The position numbers and the translations under genes are program-made. Positions 42,678 through 50,612 of a stretch of DNA of 64,000 nucleotides are shown here, piece by piece; position 1 is the stretch's first letter; each line of letters opens with the position of its first letter. This stretch comes from Devosia sp. (GTDB lineage: Bacteria > Pseudomonadota > Alphaproteobacteria > Rhizobiales > Devosiaceae): the NCBI GenBank assembly GCA_028290665.1, contig JAQGJK010000021.1, positions 1 through 64,000 on the forward strand, in the 5' to 3' direction. Under the pieces are notes generated by a model. That model was not told the origin of the DNA and did not search any database. It saw only the letters and a list, made by a program, of their open reading frames with translations.

Positions 42678-43691
42678 CTAGAGGTTGCCCCAGAGGGCTT
42701 TGTCGTCGACATTTTCCTTGGTCACCAGCGGGGCCGCCAACTGATCCTCGAGTACGCCCGGGGCGACCTCGACGATAGTGCTCCCATGATCCGTTGGGCC
42801 GGCGACGAAGGTTTTGCCCTCCATTGCCAGCTTGAGGTACATGAGGCCGTACTTGGCATAGAGATCGGCCGGCTGGGACACCGTAGCGTCAATTTCGCCC
42901 GAGCGGATGGCGGCGAATTCCTGAGGAATGCCGTCATTGGACACGATGACGATGTGGCCGTCCTCGCCTGCCGGGTGCAGCAGGCCGCGGCGCTTCAGTG
43001 TCTGCAAGGTCGGGGCAAGAAACACGCCACCGGCATGCATGTAGATGGCCTTGAGATCGGGCGTGGAGTTGAGCAGGGTTTCCAAGCCAGCGGCCGCATC
43101 TTCGCCCGACCATGCCTTGGTCGGGATTTCGAGGAGCTTCAGGGCCGGGAAGTTCTTGGTGATGCAGTCGCGGAAGCCATTGCCGCGATCACGCCCGTTG
43201 ATCGAGGCCTGGTCGCCCATGATCTGCACAATCGCACCTTCCTTGACGTGCTCACCGATGTACTGGCACGCCTTCTCGCCATAGGCGACGTTGTCAGCGC
43301 GCACGACGATGGCCACGGGACCGGTATCGGGAGCGACGTCTACCGCTACAACCTTCACGTTGCTGCCCGCCGCCGTCTCCAGCACCGTCTTGGCCGCCGA
43401 AGTGTCGAATGGCGAGAAGATCAGACCGTTGGCGCCTAGCGTCACGGCATTCTTGACGCCGGTGATCTGCTTGGCTGTATCGAACTCCGAGTTGAATGGC
43501 TGCAGCAGTTCAATGCCCTGTGCCTTGGCCTCCTCCTCGATATATTTGTTGTAGGCCGTCCAGAACGGCGAGGTGAGCGTTGTCAGGTCGACCGCCACTT
43601 TTGGGGCCGTCTGTGCCTGGACGGCGCCCGGCAATGCCGTTGCCACCATCACGGTCGCGATTGCGGCCGTAAGCTTCAATGAATTGAGCAT
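42678..43691 (-). CDS. CUT2 sugar ABC transporter substrate-binding protein
   Basis: A 337-residue periplasmic binding protein (Peripla_BP_4, ribose-binding type) with a signal peptide ('AAIATVMVATALPGAVQAQ'). The start is ATG 43691 behind GGAGG at 6 bases; the 44 upstream residues in the ORF track are not signal-like and are rejected. The segments 'NAVTLGANGLIFSPFD' and 'IVQIMGDQASINGRDRGNGFRD' are typical of the family. The ligand cannot be read, but the dehydratase and aldolase genes across the divergent gap point to an acid sugar or its parent sugar. Confidence 0.93.
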   Translation of the reverse strand: MLNSLKLTAAIATVMVATALPGAVQAQTAPKVAVDLTTLTSPFWTAYNKYIEEEAKAQGIELLQPFNSEFDTAKQITGVKNAVTLGANGLIFSPFDTSAAKTVLETAAGSNVKVVAVDVAPDTGPVAIVVRADNVAYGEKACQYIGEHVKEGAIVQIMGDQASINGRDRGNGFRDCITKNFPALKLLEIPTKAWSGEDAAAGLETLLNSTPDLKAIYMHAGGVFLAPTLQTLKRRGLLHPAGEDGHIVIVSNDGIPQEFAAIRSGEIDATVSQPADLYAKYGLMYLKLAMEGKTFVAGPTDHGSTIVEVAPGVLEDQLAAPLVTKENVDDKALWGNL

Positions 43692-43764
43692 TAATTCCTC
43701 CCTGTTGTTGAAACGATCAGACATCGGCCGCGGTTGTTTTGCGGCTCGAGCTGCAGGCACGTCT

Positions 43765-44445
43765 TCACCCTCGCGTCGGCATTTCCTCCGGCGGACGCGA
43801 CAGGAACTCTTGCAGGCTGGCATCGAGATGAAAGCGTAGTGCCTTCGAAGTGGCTCCGATATCCTGCTTTTGTAGGGCCTCGATGATGGCGAGGTGCTCG
43901 CCGCGCAAGCGCCGCGCGTCGTAACGGGCCAGCGAGTAATTGCGGATGGTCTGGGTCTGGCGGATCGAGATCCTGTGCCAGTTGCTGATCAGGTCATTCT
44001 CGGCCAGCGAAACAATCAACTCATGAAAGTCGCGGTCGAGCTGGATGGCGACGGCGAGCGCATGAGTGGTCTGTCTCGCGATCTCGGCCATATGGTCGTC
44101 ATAGATCGCCCGAAGTCGCTCAAGGAACCCGGGCGTGACCCTGCCACTACGGATACCGACGGAGGCCGCGTGGTCTTCCAGCATCAGGCGCGCCGAAAAG
44201 GTCTGGTCCATGTCAGCACGGGTAAAGCGCCGGACGATAGCACCGCGGCGAGCTTCCGCCTCGACCAGTCCTTCGCGCTCCAGTCGGTTCAGCGCTTCTT
44301 TTACCGGGGTCGGACTGATCTCGAGCTGCCCAGCCAGCTCCTCGGCAAGCAGGCGCTGGCCCGCGGGCAGATGTCCGGAGACGATCTGCTCACCCAGTTC
44401 CTCATAGGCCTGTTCGGCCAGCGTCGGGCGCCGAGACTTGATCAT
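43765..44445 (-). CDS. GntR-family regulator with FCD domain
   Basis: A 226-residue regulator. The winged helix (about 8-75; 'LEISPTPVKEALNRLEREGLVE') is followed by an all-helical FCD effector domain with His residues ('DRDFHELIVS', 'EHLAIIEAL', 'HLDASL') that bind a metal and an acid ligand in this family. FCD regulators commonly sense sugar acids or their keto derivatives. It is upstream of the transporter on the same strand and divergent from the dehydratase genes, so it probably represses both. Confidence 0.92.
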   Translation of the reverse strand: MIKSRRPTLAEQAYEELGEQIVSGHLPAGQRLLAEELAGQLEISPTPVKEALNRLEREGLVEAEARRGAIVRRFTRADMDQTFSARLMLEDHAASVGIRSGRVTPGFLERLRAIYDDHMAEIARQTTHALAVAIQLDRDFHELIVSLAENDLISNWHRISIRQTQTIRNYSLARYDARRLRGEHLAIIEALQKQDIGATSKALRFHLDASLQEFLSRPPEEMPTRG

Positions 44446-44484
44446 GGGCTGAGACTAACCGGGGCAGCTCAGCTCCAGCAAGTG

Positions 44485-44506
44485 GAAAATTTTCTATCTG
44501 GACCAG
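44485..44506. promoter_or_regulatory. Candidate GntR operator between the divergent genes
   Basis: Within the 88-base gap there is a 10-bp palindrome GAAAATTTTC (44485-44494) and, just after it, CTGG-A-CCAG (44498-44506). GntR/FCD proteins bind short palindromes in such gaps. No experimental consensus is known to me for this regulator. Confidence 0.35.
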
Positions 44507-44533
44507 CGCTTTTGCGTCTGCCATCCTTTGGAC

Positions 44534-44875
44534 ATGGCTCATATTGTCGTTCACGATGCAGGGTACGATCCGCGGCTCCTGCTGCTCGACGCGCGCGACA
44601 ATGTGCTGGTCGCAAAGGCGCGGTTGCTTGCCGGCGAAACCCTCGAAATCTCTGGCAGGCGGGTTGCGGTTTCTGTCGACATTCCGTTGGGCCACAAGCT
44701 CGCCCGCCACGATATTGCCGCCGGCACCAAGGTGCTCAAGTACGGCGCCCCGATCGGGTCGGCGACGGCAGCTATCGCAGCCGGCGAGCACGCGCATACG
44801 CACAACATCAAGAGCGACTACACACCGACCTACAGTCTCAGCGGCGAAGACGAGCGTTACCGGGAGGCGAATTGA
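44534..44875 (+). CDS. Sugar-acid dehydratase small subunit (SAF domain, UxaA N-terminal type)
   Basis: A 113-residue SAF-domain protein like the N-terminal part of altronate/galactarate dehydratases. 'HDAGYDPRLLLLDARDNVLVA', 'PLGHKLARHDIAAGTKVLKYG' and the His-rich end 'GEHAHTHNIKSDY' are typical. It is split from the large subunit encoded 2 bases downstream. The complex dehydrates aldonic acids to 2-keto-3-deoxy acids. Start at ATG 44534; the TTG at 44528 is an alternative. Confidence 0.9.
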   Translation: MAHIVVHDAGYDPRLLLLDARDNVLVAKARLLAGETLEISGRRVAVSVDIPLGHKLARHDIAAGTKVLKYGAPIGSATAAIAAGEHAHTHNIKSDYTPTYSLSGEDERYREAN

Positions 44876-44877
44876 CC

Positions 44878-46068
44878 ATGCGGGGATATCTGCGGTCCGA
44901 CGGACGCAAGGGCATTCGCAATACCGTGGTCATCGGTTACCTTGTGGAATGCGCCCACCACGTGGCGCGCGAAGTGGCCATACCGTTCCGCGACCAGGAT
45001 GTGCATGTCATCGGGTTTCCGGGTTGCTACCCGAACAGTTACGCCGAGACCATGATGGAGCGGCTCTGCACGCATCCGAATGTGGGTGCGGTGTTGCTCG
45101 TCTCGCTGGGGTGCGAAAGCTTCAACAAGTACAAATTGGCGCACATCGTGCGTCAAAGCGGTCGGCCAGTGCACACCATCGTCATCCAGGCCGCCGGTGG
45201 GACGCGAAAGTCCATCGCTGAAGGCCAGGCCTTCATCGCTGAGCAGAAGGCGCTGCTGGAACTGGTCGACACCGTGCCGATGGACGCGAGCGAACTGATC
45301 ATCGGCACCGTTTGCGGCGGGTCGGACGGCACGTCGGGGATCACGGGCAATCCGGCGGCCGGACGTGCCTTCGACATGCTGGTGGAGGCGGGTGCTGCTT
45401 GCATCTTTGAGGAAACGGGCGAGCTCATCGGTTGCGAGCACATTATGGCCGAGCGGGCGATAACGCCGGAACTGGGCGTGGAACTCGAAGCCAGTGTGGC
45501 CAAGGCGGCGAAATATTACGCCACGCTCGGCTACGGCTCGTTCGCCGCCGGCAATGCGGAGGGTGGGCTGTCGACCATTGAGGAAAAATCGATGGGCGCC
45601 TACGCCAAATCCGGCGCCTCACCGATCTGCGGGTTGATCAAGCCGGGCGACATCCCGCCACGCGGCGGTCTGTATCTGCTGGACGTGGTGCCTGACGGCG
45701 AAGTGCGCTTCGGATTCCCCAACATCAACGACAACGCCGAGATTGCTGAACTTATCGCGTGCGGCAGCCACGTCGTGCTGTTCGTCACCGGGCGCGGCTC
45801 GGTGGTCGGCTCGGCCATCTCCCCGGTGGTAAAGATTTGCGCCAATCCTGAAACCTTTCGACGGATGGAAGACGACATGGACGTCAACGCCGGCCGCATC
45901 CTCGACGGCGGCGCTACCCTCGACGAAGTGGGCGAGGAAATCCGCGATATTGTCCTCGGGTTAGCGGCCGGTGGGCGAACCAAGTCAGAAGAACTCATGC
46001 ATCAAGAGTTCGTCCTCACCTACAAGAGCTTCACTCCGATCGGGCCGTCGTGCCTGCCGTCTGCGTGA
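44878..46068 (+). CDS. Sugar-acid dehydratase large subunit (UxaA C-terminal type)
   Basis: A 396-residue protein of the UxaA/GarD catalytic family. The start 'MRGYLRSDGRKGIRNTVVI' is the family hallmark; GGGAGG lies about 11 bases before the ATG. Conserved cysteines appear in 'FPGCYPNSY', 'SLGCESFNKY' and 'TVCGGSDGTSG', as expected for the iron-dependent site. The ORF-track protein, starting at 43894, reads through the small subunit in a wrong frame. Along with the SAF subunit it should dehydrate an altronate-, galactarate- or gulonate-like acid. Confidence 0.92.
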   Translation: MRGYLRSDGRKGIRNTVVIGYLVECAHHVAREVAIPFRDQDVHVIGFPGCYPNSYAETMMERLCTHPNVGAVLLVSLGCESFNKYKLAHIVRQSGRPVHTIVIQAAGGTRKSIAEGQAFIAEQKALLELVDTVPMDASELIIGTVCGGSDGTSGITGNPAAGRAFDMLVEAGAACIFEETGELIGCEHIMAERAITPELGVELEASVAKAAKYYATLGYGSFAAGNAEGGLSTIEEKSMGAYAKSGASPICGLIKPGDIPPRGGLYLLDVVPDGEVRFGFPNINDNAEIAELIACGSHVVLFVTGRGSVVGSAISPVVKICANPETFRRMEDDMDVNAGRILDGGATLDEVGEEIRDIVLGLAAGGRTKSEELMHQEFVLTYKSFTPIGPSCLPSA

Positions 46069-46073
46069 CCGCC

Positions 46074-46730
46074 ATGACCGACATGACCGACATCTCGGAT
46101 CGCCTCGCTGCCTGCTACACCGGCGTCGTCCACGACGTGATGCGGGCAATGGGGCACTCGAATTTCACCCTTCCGCCGGAGCTGCGGCCAATCTTGCCGG
46201 AGCAGGCAATGGCTGGGCCAGCCTTTACGATCGAAGGCCAGGTGGTTCCAGGCGCCGATGCTCATGAGACCCTGCTTGCCTGGACGGGGCTGCTGTCGAA
46301 GGCACCGACGGGCTCGATCTGGGTGTCGCAACCGAACGACCGAATCGTCGCCCATATGGGAGAGCTCTCGGCGGAAACCTTAAAGAACAAAGGGATCCGC
46401 GGCTGTGTTGCCGACGGCTTCATCCGCGACGTCAACTTCCTGCTCGCCATCGGCTTTCAGGCGTGGTGCCGAGGCTTCACCCCGCGCGACATCGTGGGCC
46501 ACTGGCTGCCCAAGGCCACCCAGGTCCCCATCGTCATAGGGGAGGTCACGATCGCCCCCGGCGACTATCTGCTAGGCGATCGCGACGGACTGCTGCGCGT
46601 GCCAAAGGCAGAAGTCATTGCCATCATCGAGCAGGCCGAAGCGGCGATCGCAACGGAGAGCCTGGTGCGCAAAGCGATCCTGGCCGGGACCGATCCAAAG
46701 GACGCCTACCTGAAATACGGTAAGTTCTAG
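46074..46730 (+). CDS. RraA-family protein, likely 2-keto acid aldolase
   Basis: A protein of about 218 residues of the RraA/HMG-aldolase family. The metal and substrate signature 'GELSAETLKNKGIRGCVADG' followed by 'FIRDV' matches the G-x-x-x-A/G ... R-G-x-x-x-D-G-x-x-R-D pattern of 4-hydroxy-4-methyl-2-oxoglutarate aldolases. After the dehydratase it could split a 2-keto-3-deoxy acid to pyruvate and an aldehyde. ATG 46074 is chosen; the track start at 46050 lies inside the dehydratase gene. Confidence 0.85.
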   Translation: MTDMTDISDRLAACYTGVVHDVMRAMGHSNFTLPPELRPILPEQAMAGPAFTIEGQVVPGADAHETLLAWTGLLSKAPTGSIWVSQPNDRIVAHMGELSAETLKNKGIRGCVADGFIRDVNFLLAIGFQAWCRGFTPRDIVGHWLPKATQVPIVIGEVTIAPGDYLLGDRDGLLRVPKAEVIAIIEQAEAAIATESLVRKAILAGTDPKDAYLKYGKF

Positions 46731-47371
46731 TGCCTTGGCTTAGGACCCACCAAGGGGATCCACCGTCAAGCGATCATCTGATTCACTGGCGCCAAGGATG
46801 CCGTGCCCAGCGCAACGTCATCGCCTAATGGCGATCGACGCGTCGATTGGCGACTTTCCGCCGGTTGTTTCGGACAATGCTGCGCCGATCGTCCGTAACC
46901 ACATGGGCGAGCATCAGCTCACCCCCACGAACCATCCGAGTCACTGCCCCTCAAAAGCCATCTGCGGTATCTTGTGGGACCGGTTGGACGAAGTCGTGCT
47001 TAAATCCAAACCGCAGCTGCAGCGCATGCTAAGCCTTGCCACCTGACGTCGGCTGCGCAGTTCTAGTCCGGCAGTTTTGGATGCCGTTACCGAACTATCG
47101 GGATCTAAGACTGGCCAAAGCTGGATGGCGGGACGACAACCTCACGAAAGCACGAGAGGTGAAACATGGCCCGCCCCACCTTGAGCTTCTTGAATCTTAC
47201 ATTTGGCATGGACTTGGGCCTCAAGTAAGCGCGTGGATCAAAAACCGGATTGATCAGATAATTTCTTAACATTGGCGTAGGGATAGTCGCCACCTTTGCT
47301 TCCAAATTGCTGGTCTTGCCCGCGGATTGAAATCGGCCTATCATTTTCGTGTATCGGGCGAGGGCTTGAGA
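46731..47371. other. Gene-free stretch after the dehydratase operon
   Basis: About 640 bases with lower coding character. Plus-strand ORFs at 46798 and 47036 have no ribosome binding site or recognisable family. The area may be scarred by past insertions, but no insertion-sequence feature could be identified. Confidence 0.4.
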
Positions 47372-47629
47372 ATGAAGCCGGAGGTGACAGAAGTCGATAA
47401 TCGTCTAACTGTTGGCGATTTGATTAAGCAACTGATGACGCTCGATCCGACCATTGTCGTTGTGGCTGGCTCACGCTTTGGCACGCTTTGTCCAGTTCAA
47501 GCTGTTTCGCTCGTCAATTTGACAGCGTCTACACGCAGCGGGTATCAGGTCAACGGCGGGCGGGATGCCACAATAAGCGACGCTGCGGTCCTTGCACTCT
47601 GGTTTGCTCCCACACATGGGGTCAGCTGA
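47372..47629 (+). CDS. Small protein of unknown function
   Basis: An 85-residue protein from ATG 47372 with GAGGG 7 bases upstream. It begins 'MKPEVTEVDNRLTVGDLIKQL' and has a likely alpha/beta fold. Its stop overlaps the ATG of the next gene (TGATG), so the two form a coupled pair. No family recognised. GC content and codon use are lower than in the catabolic operons around it, suggesting an acquired pair. Confidence 0.6.
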   Translation: MKPEVTEVDNRLTVGDLIKQLMTLDPTIVVVAGSRFGTLCPVQAVSLVNLTASTRSGYQVNGGRDATISDAAVLALWFAPTHGVS

Positions 47630-48111
47630 TGCTCAATTTGCAGACATTAGTTATTGCCGCTTGCATTTCGTTTTTTGGCCCAACGTCTGCCTTTGCTGAG
47701 CCGCTCGACTCATTAATGACCGTTATGACGTGTCTGCATTCACCGCACCCGACCGGAGTCCTCGTCGAGTTGACAAATGCTGGCCTGCTTGGACCCCGCC
47801 AGCGAAATGGTATGGACGAGAGCTGCTGGGATTTTCAGCATGAAGTCGTGTGGAGCGGCATGATGTTTGTAGCGGTCTGCGCCATTAGCGACGAGGTCGC
47901 GGAGATCAAGAAGCATTCTGGGATTTATTGGTCTGGTGAAAGCCAGGCGCCATTCACTGAGGTATGGTTGGTCACCGCCGCGTCAGCAGACGAACTCGAA
48001 GCGTGGGCAAAGAGTACCCTGCCCGAGGCCAGCTTTTTCGAGATCGATAGACCGTCCCTACCCGGAGAGCTCAGCGCCTTATCTTGTAGCGAGTGGGCCT
48101 TCCGCTCGTGA
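47629..48111 (+). CDS. Small exported protein of unknown function
   Basis: A 160-residue protein with signal peptide 'LVIAACISFFGPTSAFA' (cut near residue 23), translated from ATG 47629 in a one-base overlap with the previous gene. The mature part has four or five cysteines (such as in 'VMTCLHSP', 'ESCWDF' and 'ALSCSEWAF') that could form disulfides in the periplasm. No family recognised; probable partner of the small gene before it. Confidence 0.6.
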   Translation: MLNLQTLVIAACISFFGPTSAFAEPLDSLMTVMTCLHSPHPTGVLVELTNAGLLGPRQRNGMDESCWDFQHEVVWSGMMFVAVCAISDEVAEIKKHSGIYWSGESQAPFTEVWLVTAASADELEAWAKSTLPEASFFEIDRPSLPGELSALSCSEWAFRS

Positions 48112-48697
48112 CGAGGTCATTGCTCCCGGCGCCGCCGCTCCTGGTGTCTGCGCTGCGGGTCGAGTTGTTGCCTTAAAGCCGAGCTCTGGCTGCTTGCTTT
48201 TAGTGGCGTCCTCAACCTAGCTAAAGCGGTCAAGCGTAAGAGTGCTGTCACGTTCGAACCGCAGAGGGAAATTGTACTTCGGATGCGGTCAGTGCTCGGC
48301 GCGAACGCCCAGCGAATCCAGGTAAATGATGAATTTGCACTTCAAGTATAACAACGTCAAGATATGTTAACTTGACACCACCGGCGTTCGCCACCGCCTG
48401 ATGCACACGCTGGCAAGTTTGCTTGGTAGTCAGCAGCAGCCTGACATGGTTGCGTTGAATTCTGGTCAAGATAGTAACGGTTATTCGCAAGTCGAGGGCT
48501 ACGGTGAAGGCCGCAAGCGCGGCTAGGGCCAGTGCCCAACCGCCGACCGACGAGGTTTTAGAAGCCGTCTTTTCATCGGACTGTGGCAGCGACCGATGCA
48601 AAGGACGTTCGACCCGAGCCAATGGATTCTCGCAGGACCACGAATCCTTTTCCGTTTGCCAATCGTCTAGGAGGCATTGGACAAACGGAGAAGAGCC
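48112..48697. other. Gene-poor stretch before the ABM/sigma pair
   Basis: About 585 bases. A minus-strand frame runs through it and has one hydrophobic segment ('GGWALALAALAAFTVAL'), but no start codon with a ribosome binding site. The promoter of the monooxygenase-like/sigma pair should lie in the last 100 bases. Confidence 0.4.
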
Positions 48698-48997
48698 ATG
48701 AGATTGATCAAATACACCACCAAGCCGGGTCGGGCCACGGAGAACCGCGAATTGATCGCCAAGGTTTTTGCGGGCTTCGAGGAACTGCAACTGCCGGACC
48801 TGCAATATGCAGTCCTCGAGACTGCCGAGGGAGATTTCCTCCATTTGGTGGAAACGACGGCGGAAGGCAGCAAGGCGCTTCAGGCTTCCCCCGCCTTCCG
48901 TGCATTCACCGCCAATCTCGAGGATCGACAGACGGCGCCGCTGACAATCAGCGAGCTTAAGGTGGTGGGTAACTATGGCGGGTTGATCGACCAGTGA
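48698..48997 (+). CDS. ABM-like (antibiotic biosynthesis monooxygenase fold) small protein
   Basis: A 99-residue protein from ATG 48698 behind CGGAG. Its pattern 'RLIKYTTKPGRATENRELIAKVF' followed by 'QYAVLETAEGDFLHLVETTAEG' resembles the dimeric alpha-beta barrel (ABM) fold. Such proteins act on small aromatic or quinone substrates, or sense them. The last bases overlap the start of the sigma factor (GTGA), so the two are coupled; it may be the sigma factor's sensor or target partner. Confidence 0.72.
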   Translation: MRLIKYTTKPGRATENRELIAKVFAGFEELQLPDLQYAVLETAEGDFLHLVETTAEGSKALQASPAFRAFTANLEDRQTAPLTISELKVVGNYGGLIDQ

Positions 48998-49860
48998 CTG
49001 CAATGCATGCACCGAACGATGAACTGGAACGGCTGCTCTACGGCATTCGGCCGCGCCTGCATCGGTTCTGCGCCCGCATGTTGGGCTCGGCTATCGACGG
49101 GGAAGATATCGCACACGATACGATGCTGAAGGCACTAGAAGCCTTCCCTCGCCAGTCCGGCATAGACAATCTCGAGGCCTGGGTGTTCCGCATTGCGCGA
49201 AACACCGCTCTCGATTTTCTGCGCCGACGCAATCGAGGACTCGTCGTTTCAGTCGGCGATGAGGCGGAGTTCGTTGATTATTACATGAACAGTGACCGTG
49301 GGTTGCAGGCAGCGGCGAGCCTGCGGCAGTTCATGCGCCTGCCGCCTGCACAGCGGGCGTCAGTTATCCTGATGGACGTCATCGGCTATTCGCTCGAAGA
49401 GGTCGCCGGCATTCTCGAAACAACCGTTCCGGGGGTCAAGGCATCTCTGCATCGCGGGCGCGAGCGGTTGCAGGTCCTTGCCAACGAACCCGCGGCAACG
49501 CCTTTAGTGGCGCTACCAGAACTTGAGCGAAAGCAGCTTCTCAATTACGTCGATCGGTTCAACGCACGCGATTTCGACGCGTTAAGAGTTCTCTTGGCCG
49601 AGGACGTGCGCCTCGACGTCAACCGCGACCGTCTATATGGTAAGGCCGTTCGGCAGTACTATAGCCGCTATGCCGAAGTTTTCGACCTTCGCCTTGCCCC
49701 TGCCGTGGCAGAGGGACAGGCAGTGGCACTCGCTTTTGTCAACGAGCGGCTCAGTTACTTCATCGCCTTCGATTGGGCTGATGGGAAGATCAATAAAATC
49801 CTCGATTTCCGGTATGCCGGCTATGTGCTTGATCTGGTCGATATTACGCCCATTGCCTGA
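48994..49860 (+). CDS. ECF sigma factor with C-terminal SnoaL-like domain
   Basis: A 288-residue ECF41/SigJ-like sigma factor. Region 2 ('GEDIAHDTMLKALEAF') and region 4 ('LPPAQRASVILMDVIGYSLEEVAGIL') are clear. A further 110 residues ('LLNYVDRFNARDFDALRVLL' and on) form a SnoaL-like fold, which in related sigma factors controls activity without a separate anti-sigma protein. The usual partner is a small oxidoreductase or carboxymuconolactone-type protein; here the coupled gene is ABM-like. GTG start overlaps the previous stop. Confidence 0.9.
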   Translation: MTAMHAPNDELERLLYGIRPRLHRFCARMLGSAIDGEDIAHDTMLKALEAFPRQSGIDNLEAWVFRIARNTALDFLRRRNRGLVVSVGDEAEFVDYYMNSDRGLQAAASLRQFMRLPPAQRASVILMDVIGYSLEEVAGILETTVPGVKASLHRGRERLQVLANEPAATPLVALPELERKQLLNYVDRFNARDFDALRVLLAEDVRLDVNRDRLYGKAVRQYYSRYAEVFDLRLAPAVAEGQAVALAFVNERLSYFIAFDWADGKINKILDFRYAGYVLDLVDITPIA

Positions 49861-50190
49861 CTTACTCGATAGTGCGGCCTGCTTTGCGCCAAAAGCGGAT
49901 ATTGGCGGTTTCCTTGCGGCTGTTTAGCTCGCTCTACCTTCGCCGCACTTCACCAGTCGCGTCCGATAGAAAGTCTGTCACTCGCCGGACGCGAGCATTG
50001 CTGCGGACATCCCCGCTGATCTCCACAGACTGAGAATGCGCTCAGATTGATCGTGGTCCACCTGCTCGAGGTCCTCCGAGCGCCTGGCGATGACGAGTTG
50101 ACGGCCCGGCGAACACAAATTTCGGACCTGTCGGTCTGCTGCTAACCTGTCTCAGGAGAGCGAGTCTGCTGGGCTCGTTCGGGAGTGCAG
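49861..50190. other. Gene-free stretch before the IS6-type remnant
   Basis: About 330 bases with no convincing gene. It may include the left flank of the lost insertion sequence; I could not see IS6-type terminal repeats. Nothing else noted. Confidence 0.4.
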
Positions 50191-50612
50191 ATGATGACGC
50201 CACTCTCGTTCAAAGGGCAGCGGTTCCCGCCTGACGTCATCCGCAACGCCGTTCGGCTCCATTTTCGTTTCACGCTTGGCCTGAGGGATATCGAGGAACT
50301 TCTGGCGCAGCGCGGGTCGACGCCAGTTACGAGACGATCCGATGCCGGACGACTACATTCGGCCCGCTGATCGCGCTTCGGCTAAGGCTGCGTCCCATTC
50401 CCTCGCCGTGTTGGCACCTCGATGAGACGGTCTGTTCGATCGGTCGTCAGCGCATGTACCTCTGGCGTCCCATCGATGACCAAGGCGAAGTCCTCGATGT
50501 CATCGTGCAGGCTCGGCGGGACAAAGACGCAGCCCTCAAGCCGCTAGAGCGCCTGTTGCGCAACCGGCGAGTCACGCCGGAAGCGATCGCTACCGATGGC
50601 TTGGCATCATAG
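50191..50612 (+). pseudogene. IS6-family transposase remnant
   Basis: The first frame reads 'PLSFKGQRFPPDVIRNAVRL' and 'FRFTLGLRDIEELLAQRG', the standard start of IS6/IS26-type transposases. A frameshift near 50320 moves the homology into another frame, with 'CWHLDETVCSIGRQRMYLWR', 'DDQGEVLDVIVQARRDKDAA' and a premature stop at 50612. The C-terminal third of the transposase is missing, and the end overlaps the LacI gene by 23 bases. It is an inactive fossil. Confidence 0.8.

Noticed and set aside
46798-47269. Two plus-strand ORFs after the dehydratase operon
   Set aside because: No ribosome binding site, no family, and low coding character. A transposase origin was considered, but no motif was found.
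48248-49012. 254-residue minus-strand ORF with one hydrophobic segment
   Set aside because: Its first half is antisense to the ABM-like gene and the second half has no start codon with a ribosome binding site; kept only as a note on the gene-poor stretch.
50191-50612. Active IS6-type insertion sequence
   Set aside because: The transposase is frameshifted and truncated and no terminal repeats are visible, so it is listed as a pseudogene only.
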